64,000 nt of DNA from contig OU964920.1 in the NCBI GenBank assembly GCA_918807975.1, positions 41,817,979-41,881,978 of the forward strand. The letters are read 5' to 3'. Within the stretch, counting starts at the first letter, position 1; each line of letters opens with the position of its first letter. A program made the position numbers and the translations under genes. Below are positions 32,581 through 43,000 of this stretch, piece after piece. Source of the DNA: Aplidium turbinatum (Eukaryota; Chordata; Ascidiacea; Aplousobranchia; Polyclinidae). Below the pieces are notes generated by a model that saw only the letters and a program-made list of their open reading frames with translations, made no database searches and was not told where the DNA came from.

Positions 32581-35500
32581 ATTACAACCTAAAACAAATT
32601 GTGTAATATAAAGGCTATCTAGAAATAAGCATTCTATTTCTGAAGCCTGCTGTTGTCGTAACAGAAGATAACAAACCCTGAGGTAAGAATGAAATTTGAT
32701 ATGTAGCCTACGTGGACAGATAGCCTATACTATGCATGGTGTGATTTGTTAGAGCAAATGTATATTTCATAACTGGGGTTTTCAAACTATTTCGTTTCGT
32801 TTACACCTTGTTAGATTTCGAAAGATCATCTTCACCAGCTATTTTCAAATCCCAAAGTTGGCATTCTATCATTTTTTGTCTTAATAAGTTTTGTTGCAGT
32901 CTTTTAACTTCATGTAACGTCTTTTCAGTGTGTTAAATTGTTCAACGTGATTTACTTTGAGACATCCTACGTGGTACAAACGTTAAAGTCATTTCTTTCG
33001 TCCTGGCGTGTTTTCAGTCAATCAACCTTTTGTACCACTGCTAAGTTAAGACTTTGCGCTTCTGCTTCAACCATTCCATTACTGAAACTTTAGATAAGTG
33101 GAGAGTGGGTAGCCTAACTGTAATTTGTATTTTACTTTACTTTACAGTATTCTTTTTATCGTTTATACTGTATTGGGAGAATACTCACATTTGCCTCCTT
33201 GAGATGCAATTCACTTCAGAGAGTAAAGTTACACTCAGTTTATAATTTCTGCAATTTAAAGAATTACTTACAGTAAAGGATAAAGAGTGTGGTTATACCT
33301 TGCACCTCTCTGTCTCTTAATTTAAAATTTGATTTAGTTTATTTTCATTTTAAAAAGTGAGAAGTAGTTATTTGCCTGTAGCGTTCAGGACCTCAGCAGA
33401 CTGTGGTTTTCCATTTTAAGTCACTGTATCTCACTGACTGTCTTCTGAAAAAGGTTACAAAACAAAAGGGAAACGAAAGACGTCATAGACTTAAGGTAGT
33501 TTGTGTAAGCTTTTTAGTGTTAATTTATTAATAAAGAAATTTTTTGCTATTAATTGCGCAACTATTTTTCTATTAATTTTTCACTGTTTAGTTACTAACT
33601 TGCAAATTTGTAAGAGTGAAACAAAATACAAAACTCTAAAGCACGTTTTCAACTGCCTCTGTCTCTATGTTCTGCCCATTTGGTGTTGCAAGAATTGAGG
33701 ACTGCGATCTGACCTTGTCACAAGGACGTAATAACATTATCTGCAAATCTAGATATACCACTCATGTTGCAGAGTCGATTGTGAATTAGGGTTTACAGAA
33801 TATACTGCTTGAGATAGATACTGTAATCGTCTCTAAAGCCATCATATTGTATTGGCACTCACTTTACCATTCCTTAGTCATTCCAAGCAATTTTTTGTAA
33901 TGGGTTTTTCTTTCCGAAACTGTAATGGCTCTTCGTTTTTTGAAAGCCCGATTATTTACGTATATTGATTATACATGAACATGAAGAAGAGATAGGCAGA
34001 TCAAAATTCAATGATTTCCTTTTTTAAAAGGAGCTAAAAGCATAATAAACATCAACAGCATCAAGCTTTCTTTTATCTCTACAAGGTTTCTCTTATTGTT
34101 GACCTTGATGGCATTTCGATTAACGCGTGGCACAATAAAAGATCTATCCAGTTTAAACGTTGTGCCGCTAGATAAGAAATATCAAGGCAGCAAGTGCCAA
34201 AAATTTAAATGTGGGAAATTTCTTAGGTTTTTGGAAATTGTATCAGAAATCCAGCCAGTCATGGAAGACCGGCAGAACCGAGTGGGCTTTTCAATCACAC
34301 TGCGATGAAGCGCTCTAGGAAAAAGAATTGAATTGCCGCTTTTCAACGTAGATTTCGCAACGCATGCGCCCATAGTAAGTTCAAAGAAAATCTGTTTACA
34401 AATGGAAAATTTTTATCCAAAAGACTCGACTAAAGATATCCGCCACTCAAATACTGTTAGCCTACCTCAGAAGTAACTGCCTTAAGTTAATTTATATAAG
34501 ATAATGTGGAGATTGTATGGTGCGCAATATCCTGTTCTGAATAACGTGGATAATCTGAACATGCGAGTTACAAAAACATAAGCCAAGAAGATCGTTCTAC
34601 CTGACTAAATTAAGTGTTTTAAGCCAATAATAAGCTACTTCAAAAACCTAACTAAAGTTTGTTTTGAAGCAAAGCGATGTTCCTGCATAACTCTCACTAA
34701 ACATCCCTGCTAATAATGAGGGTCTTGTTTATTGATTATTGTTTTGGCTGGTGGTTATTTAATTTGCATGATATATATGTACGGTGTAAACCCATAGACA
34801 CCCCGACTTACCATCCCTTCTTTTAGCAAGAAAGACACAATTGGAATATTTTTGTAACCCATCGACGCGACCCGACTTCTAATCGAACTCACACCCACTT
34901 AAACAAAGGGGATAGGTTTCACAACTCTGCCACTGAGCGAGTAACATACCTACCAATCACAAGTCTGAGTACTTAACAATGGAGTAAACATTCGCATTGT
35001 GCCAACTACATTGGTGCAACTTACGCGTTAGTTACAACAAATAAAGACGCGAGTTGTAACTGCAAATTTGAATAACCACTAGTTTGAATAACCAATATCA
35101 AGTTGCATTTTATAAAAAATTAAGTAACCATCTAAAATATTAAATATATTGCATGATGGTCAACGCCTGTTCTCGCACAAAGCTTGATTCAACAAAGAAC
35201 TTAATTCCGCGATAACACTCACTGCTGAATGCATAGTAGCCTAATAAGTGATTAAAACAACATTAAAAGAAGTTTTAACTTGCTTCATTTCAAAAGTCGT
35301 ATTTTGGACGAGTATTCCTTCAACTCAGGTCTTGCTTTCAAATGTTACAATGTAAAAGCAAAACTCAATCTATTGCTTACAATGCAACTTGTGAATGCAT
35401 TTTGCTTTAGTGAGTCGGTCAATAAATATGGAGTTGGAAGTTTGTAGCAGTCCCAAGATAACAACAATCGTGACCAAAACATTCAAAACAAATTATCATC

Positions 35501-36435
35501 ACTGCTTCATTGAGGCAAGCAACGATTTACAGACGTTTCTCGGCAGCCGATTGTAGCAAGAATTGACATCGATAGACATCGGTGTTTCGCCCATGAGGCT
35601 TGGCTCGTCCATATCGCGCCACCAATTCATAATCATGTCATAAAGTTTTCGACCGCTGCTTTTACCAGTCAATTGAATTTTTGCTTTCCTTGACAAAACA
35701 TTGCAAGTAAATTGGCTACAGAGATAATGATAAACTTTCTTCAAATAACATTGTGATTTGCAGTTAAGCCTATCGTGATGGAAATGAAAAGTCATCCCGA
35801 ACCTGTTGACAGTTTATTGGATGCGCCTTCCTTCGGGAGTTTGCAAATGTTGACATTCATTCAAGCATACACTGGCATGCTGGATTAATTATTATGCATG
35901 AAAAATTATGGCTTGTTTTGATAATTTTTATTTGGAATAGCGAGGTTTACAAAATAAGTTGCTCGTAGTTGGTAGCTTTACAAAGTTGATAATACTGACT
36001 CATGACCTACTAGAACACGGCTAAATATGTTGCTATTTGGGAAAATTTCTAAGAGTCTTAATTGTTACAATCATAGCCATGACAATTCTGTCGTTTTCCC
36101 ACTTACAAAAGTATGTAACATAAGCAATATTTGCATCTAGATATATTTTTAGCTTGTTTTGCAGGAGATTAGATATGTAGGCTACGGTATGTTAACAGAA
36201 TTTATGCAATAAAAATGTAAAATATGTAAGACTTTCGAACGGCATCTCGGAGGTAATTTCATCATACAGTCGTTAGGTTTTTTGTATAGCAGGATCTTTC
36301 GCCAATAGTCATATTTTACTTGCGAAATTAATCTTGGAGAAAAACGACGCGTGGCTACTGTTTGCTCTGAGGGGGTTGCAGTGCAAAAAAGGTTGAAAAC
36401 CCCAAACCAAAAGCTATAAAAAAAATAAAATCAGG
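32581..36435. other. Intergenic stretch between genes L and R
   Basis: Should hold the promoter of gene L (transcribed leftward from near 32.6 kb), but I see no clear promoter motif. One tRNA-like fragment lies at 34865-34945, and a short dispersed repeat near 35540. Several short frames have no domain. Confidence 0.5.
34865..34945 (-). repeat. tRNA-like fragment
   Basis: The minus strand reads GCTCAGTGGCAGAGTTGTG then, 35 nt on, GTGAGTTCGATTAGAAG, resembling tRNA A and B boxes. Acceptor pairing is poor, so this is a pseudo-tRNA or SINE head rather than a working tRNA gene. Confidence 0.4.
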
Positions 36436-37060
36436 CTATACTACACCTACATTGTTTACAGCAGCGTCAAAAGTTACTTTGCGCTTAAAAATAATGTCCA
36501 AGCTAGCTTTTAATGTCCGATATTCTTTTTTGATCTTATAGGCTTTGAAAGCAAAGAGAAACGTAGAGAGAAAACCTAAACAAGCTAACATTCCCAGAAT
36601 TCCAATTAAAAACGAAGCTAATACTGATAAGTTTTCTTCATTGTCTGCAAAGGAAGGCAACAAGGGTGGGACTTGAGTACGTGGGAGATTTACAGACTTC
36701 TCCCTATCCGTGGTTTCGTCAATTGGTATGCAACGACACATTCTGACGTCATCACTTGGTGGTCCTCTCAATTTTAGGATATTTTCAAGTTGCTTGCGAC
36801 GAAAGTTTTGTTTAGTCCCTTGAAACGTGGTATCTGTAAAACATAGGCTACCAAGTGAAAAGCCAATTCAGTAAAATGCTATTGAGGATGGTCACTTGGG
36901 CTATACTGTATAGCTCACCAGTTCCGGTGGCAATGCATGGTACTCCAACATTTGTTTTTGCATTTCTGATGGAAATTTGTGAAGAATCCTTTACAACGTC
37001 GACAACTTTTGACTTTGCGCATGATAGGTTCAAGTCTTGCAAAGATGCGAAAGTAAGTCC
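36436..37060 (-). CDS. Gene R exons 7-8: Ig remnant, membrane helix, tail
   Basis: Exon 7 (36919-37060) starts GLTFASLQDLNLSC, like exon 7 of gene L, and reaches the first Ig cysteine. The intron is only 85 nt. Exon 8 (36436-36833) continues DTTFQGTKQNFRRKQLE, a low-homology stretch with RMCRCIP, the helix, then KAYKIKKEYRTLKASL and NNVGVV. No sequence like gene L's WSxx...YVCEA half is found, so the Ig fold is incomplete or heavily changed. Confidence 0.8.
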
Positions 37061-40000
37061 CTGAAAAAAGAAATAAAATCTTTTATCATTGCATTCTTTT
37101 AATCACTGTATGTAGAGATGGCGGTAGGATGGCGCAGCGGACAATGGCGCTCGCTTTTTAATCATACAAGCCTGACTCGATTCCAGGCTAGCTGGTTGTT
37201 GAAAACACCGCTCACCTCTACCCAGGGTGTAATGAATTGGGTGGACGTAGTTGCTAAAGGAAAGGCTGCCGAGAGAAAAGAACTGGCCACTATACTTTCG
37301 TTGGTGCCGATGGCTTTGTACAATGAGAACCTTTATCTTCTCATCCCCCGATGCTTGAATCAAGTATAGGACTCACCTTCCCCTTTGTTTGTTTTTTGTT
37401 TATGTAGCCCTACATTAGTTTTGCCAAAACTGTCTGCACGCGTACTTGTCAACTTTGGGGACATTGCCCATTCACGAAGCTTTAAGATCGCTTGTGGTTG
37501 CTATCTGTAATCAAGGGGCGAATTTATGCCATTTATGTGATGTAAGCAATGTATTCTTAGTGGACAAGGGCGATTTTATTCCTACCAAAAGCACTCAAAA
37601 ATATTGAACCAAAAGTTTGCCAAGACGTAACTTCTCGAGGAAAGAAGTCACTAAAAGTTGTACGCTCTGTCAGATAGCGCTGGCACCATTTCAAAACATC
37701 GAAAATCAATAACTTACGTTTTACAGTGTACAAGGCTCATTGAGTTTTCATGTTTGGGTGTAATTTTTTGATTTAAATTTTACGGGTTTATTAAGAACAA
37801 TCAAATGCTGTAATGTCTCACTCAGTCTTCTAAGTCAAGGGTTACAACCTTTAGCATTGCCAAAGAGTCCAGAGGACACTTTAGGCCCAAGAGCCCCGGA
37901 TGAATTTAAGGGCCCAAAACCCTTTCAAAATCCGGGAAAATCCCACAATTTCGTCGCATATAGTTTGCTGTTGTGCATTTTTATCGGTGTCTTGTTTTGG
38001 TACCCTGAGAATGCTATTGGTACTAGGTACAAGTCATCCTCTCACTGGCTTTGATCACAACTTGCGGTTGGGAGGTCCACCATTATTATTAAGATATTAT
38101 AGCGTTTAAAAACTCAAACTCCTGTTAAAATATTTCTTTTTCTAAAAAAACCTTTGATCGGCTTCAACCTTTGATAAAAAAATCTTTAATTAATAATTAC
38201 AGCTCCGAGATGATTTGATGAAATGTATTGACAGTTGAGCACAACTTCAGTGCACAATTAACCAACGTTGGTCATCGTTCAATATTTGATGACTTTTTGT
38301 TCAATTTAGAAAATTGTCAACATGTTTAATTGTTGCGAACTCTTCATGACTTGGTTGGCTTGGCGTTTAATTGCACTTCAAACCTTATGATGTGTTGAAT
38401 AATTCACGTAAAGCTTTTGAGGACAAATACACTCTGAAGGTAATATACATAATAGCAGATTCACTTAGTCACGTATTTTGTCACCTAAAACAGAGAAAAA
38501 ACATGTAATATTTTCCTTTTTTTTAATTGTCGCTCGACCAATCACATTTTATTAACTTAACAGGCAGCATATGAAAATATTGTTTTAAGTCAGCAGCAGA
38601 AGCCACGTGTAAAAATTGGATCATGTTTCCCTCAAAAACTTATACCGAAGTTTGTATAAACTTCCATTAAAATGTCGTAAATTTGTCCCAGAGGTTTATG
38701 CCTTTTCCTATATATCAGTGGTTCCCAACCTTTTTGTTGTCACGGACCCCTTTAGACAAATTATTAATTCTGCGGACCCCTATCTAAATTTTGCCTGAAA
38801 CTCAACTAACATACTAGCCTATTGACTATTGTAATAATTATGCTACTCAACTACTGTACTGTGTCATATTGCATTGACACTATGATTAAACAGTTGCTCA
38901 AATAAGAAAATGAACGAATTGTTCAAGAAATGCAGCAGTGTTTGAATATTAAGGTGATCCAAAGCGCCATGCCGAAACTTCTTCAACTTAAGCAAATTTA
39001 ATGAGAGGGCTGTTGTTGCCTTCCCTGAATTAAACGACTGAACTTTGGTTGCAACCAGTGGCGTAACCAAGGGGGGGGGGGGGGTTTAGGGGGTTACAAC
39101 CCCCCCTTTGGCACGCGTGTGACGTCACGATATGGAGAATGATGTTTTAGTCTAAAAAAAATCGCCTAATTTTAAACAAAATCGCATTAAAAGAACAAGT
39201 TTTGCCAATACCAAACATTCAAACATCTCAGCCAGGAATTAGCAACAAGAAAACACAGAGACTTAGCTTTATTTCCGAAAAACGCCGAAGAAAACATGAT
39301 CTTATCCTTTTGCTATGCTACCGAACAGCACCATTTTACAGGAATATTCGTACCCACATTTTTGTTGAAAATGCTCTCAGAATGCACCGAATTCAAAGTA
39401 ATTTTTCAAAATTTTCTTGGGGAAGCCCCCCAAACCCCCCGCCGATGGGTGGTCAAAACCCCCCCTTTCAAAATCCAAGATTTGACTGTAATCGACATGC
39501 GTTGTGGTAGATCAGGGGTCACCAAACTACGGCCCGCGGGCCGGAACCGGCCGCAAACTAATTTCATCCGTCAAGGTAATCATGGACCCCCAAACGCTTT
39601 TTCACGGACCCCAAAGGGGTCTGCGGACCTCAGGTTGGGAACCACTGCTATATATAGACTACTCAAGCCACATTTCATGTGACGTTTCCCTATAATACTC
39701 AAGTCACATTTTACGTTATGTTTTCATTACATCTAAAATTGATTGATTTAACTGTTACGGTTGAGTGAGAAATGAATGTATTTCCGAATTTTGTCGTTTT
39801 TCTCAGTTGTGACTTTCTGGCTGCATTGTTATCTCTCAAAGCCACTGCTGATTTAAAATTGCCATGCAGTCGCCAGCTAAGTTATTTCAAAGTAAGTGAG
39901 CCAAAACATTACAAAAAAAAAGATGAAAATCCAAATATTTTTTTCGGTTTTGAGAAGCACATAACCAAGCGGTTCCCATTCAAAACGCTACTGTTTTTAC

Positions 40001-43000
40001 AGTTAACTGCTCAAGCAAATTGTGAAAAAAGAAGCGTTTTTCCCGGCCATCAGCACAAGGGTAGTACAGCGAGCAGTTGCAATTCTCTAATCATAACGGT
40101 GCAGCTTCCACAAAACACGGTGTCTAACGCTGTCAATGCTTGCTACAATCGGCAGCCGAGAAACAAATTGTAAATGGCAAATGTTCATGCACGAAGGTTA
40201 GCCACCATTTTTTTGTTCGTTGACATGCGCTGGTATAAGCTATAGGCGGCTATATGTTGCACGTAGCACTTCAATTTTTTTCCCAGACCCGTTAATGAGG
40301 AAATGTATTCAAACCTAAGATGTGGCCTCAATATTTCTTTTACATGGAATGTAGGCCCTACTGGTGAATTCATAATTTTATTTGTCACAGTCCACGATGT
40401 AGGCCTATGTATGTACACCGTGAGCATTTTGACCGTTATGAATAAATTAGATCTTACTCGGTGTTTCTGAGGGTTCGCACACGTTCCTTCTAGACGCTGG
40501 TCAATGATCCACTGAATCCGGCAATCACAAGACCAGGGATTTTCCTCCAGCAAAATGGTTTTTAATACTTTCAAATGCTTTGGAAACGCTGCTTTATGTA
40601 GCGTGTCCAGCCTGATAAATACACATTGATAAATATACACATTTATAATACACATATACAACTGCAGACAGCGCACATCGTTTCGGCCTTTTTTTTTCTT
40701 TTAACCCTAACCCTAACCTTTTTTTTTTCTCGCGCAAGAAACCCTAACCTCTTTAGCGCAGTTGGTCTACTGGGTGTGGCCACGGAGTCTCGGAGATATA
40801 TACCTCCGTATGACGTTTTCCCATTTGTGGAACCTAAGCCCCAAAAATGGTAGGCCTACTACCAACCTTGCCAAAGTGCTCAAACTGCAAGCAGTGAGCT
40901 TTGCGCAATGTGTTTTTAATACTTCAAATTGCAAGTACATCTATAGGCCACACAAGAAAAAAGGAAAACATACACCCTTGATAAAACTTAGGTAGATAGG
41001 TTAGCCTACTTTGTTAAGCCAGTTGATGACTTTTCAAAAGCTTGATGAAGGCAAGATGTAGGCTAGCCTACGACTAAAAATATTTGGAGTTTATTTTGAA
41101 AATGAATGCTGTTTTGTTGCTTTGCTATGTATTCATACATTATGTAACGTTTACTAGCAAAACTACAAAAAGAATGCTCAGCGCAAAAAAAAGCAGAGAA
41201 GATTCACACACAAAAATCTCTATAATCCAAGAAACAGTAACATCCGGTTTCACCGTCGTTGAGAGATCTTTAGAAGATTCTGTAGTAATTGTAGTAGTTG
41301 TAGTAATAGCAAAAAGTTAAATAAGCTAAATTACCTCAATTCTGTCCTCAACTTGCACTAAATTACGTTTGTTTCATGTTGTATAGTGGTTTTCCATGAT
41401 TTTCTTAATGTTGTTATACCGTTCACTATCTTGTCTTCTGATCACACTCTCGCATAGTTTATAACAGAATATTAACACCTTTTGTGTTTGTTCTTCAGTT
41501 GTATGTGTACGTAGCTCAGTGCACATTGTAATTAATTTCAGTCATTTATTATTATCATTTTACGAATGTTTGTTCTTTTGTTTTGTTGAGACGAATTAAG
41601 TTATTTCCTGACGAGGGCTGAAAGTTTTGCCGAAAACGTTCGAATTCAATATGTTGTTATTTTGTTAGCTTTATGTATTGTTATTGAAGAATAATTTAAT
41701 ATGTTTGCTGCTCATGAATATTATAGTAGGCTATGTGTTTCGTATCAACTAGTAACTGTACGTACCTATTGTTTGACAAGTCAATGGTTGTTAAAGTTGA
41801 TAATGGTGTAAATGCGCAGTGGGAAATAAACTTCAAGCCAGTTTGTCGCAGTTTTAAAGTTTCCAGAGAATTGATGCCCATGAAGCTGTCACTCTCGATT
41901 ACCTGTTTTCAACATAAGAAAATATCACTCAAAACAAATTGAATATATGCTTTCGTTTTGTAAGCCTTCCAAATTAAAAAGTTTGAACACGCTCAGCCAA
42001 TGCCTAAGTATTTTTATTTTGGGATTAAAGTATGCTCAAGATGATTTCTAACCACAATCCAAACAAAATATTGGAGCAAAAGTGAAAAATAAAAAAGAAC
42101 CAACTGTACAGAACAAGAGTGATTAATTTCTTTAGTTTAGTTTAATGTTAATTCTAACCATGACCAATGGTCAGACACCATTCTAACCAACGAAAAACAA
42201 TACATGCTAAACATAGCGTAGGTCTAGAAAAAGGTAGAAGCGACAAAAATCGAACGTTATGATATGCTTGAGACCGAAATAGAAGAGTCGGTTTAACATT
42301 TGGCACGATTGCAACACATCGCGTTGCAGCTAAAAATGGAGTGTCATTGAAAGCGCTATTATGCTGCAGATTAGCACAGAGCTTGTAGCTGTAGATAGCT
42401 TAGCAATTACAAAAATCAGGTAAAATTTTCTTTTCATATCAGACTTACGTTAATTGGATTTCGAGAAAAGTCCAATATTTTCAATCCAGGTAACTTCTGC
42501 AAAGCTCGAGTTGGAATTGCGGTTAAGTTGCAAGCAACCACCGCTAGACGGTACAATAGAGCAAGTCCAACAAACGAATTCGTGTTAATCCCCTTATCCG
42601 AAAGCCGACTTAATTCTTCGAATTCAATCCATCGGAGTTTCGTGTTATGCCTTTAAAACTTGTCATATGAGATATATGGAAAACAGTGCAACAAGTATTT
42701 ATCTCAAAGAAATTGTAGATTTATCCATAATTTTGGATAAATCTACTATTATCTATTTTTGGTGTTTTCAACGAACAAGTTTTGTAAAAGGAGTAGTGCT
42801 TTGTAGCTTGATGATTTAGTTTTATAACAAATTGTGTAACAGTTGGGCGTGAATTTATTTAATCCTAGCATGCATAACATAGGTGGGTCAAAATTACCCA
42901 AGTGGTAGGCTACTCCTCATGTCATACACTGGCTTAATTTTTTTTGTGTATGCAATCTAGGGTTAATTGAATAGATTTTGTTGACTTACAAGTTAGGTTG

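Noticed and set aside
34096-34373. Overlapping frames on both strands near 34.2 kb
   Set aside because: Neither shows a known motif, codon bias or splice signals; possible decayed repeat.
35499-35795. Minus-strand 98-codon frame
   Set aside because: Part of it is the dispersed block shared with 12301 and 40136; no domain, no splice context.
39202-39682. Plus-strand frames over 100 codons near 39.3 kb
   Set aside because: They run through hAT terminal sequence (GGACCCC blocks) and G/C runs, so they are chance frames in a transposon.
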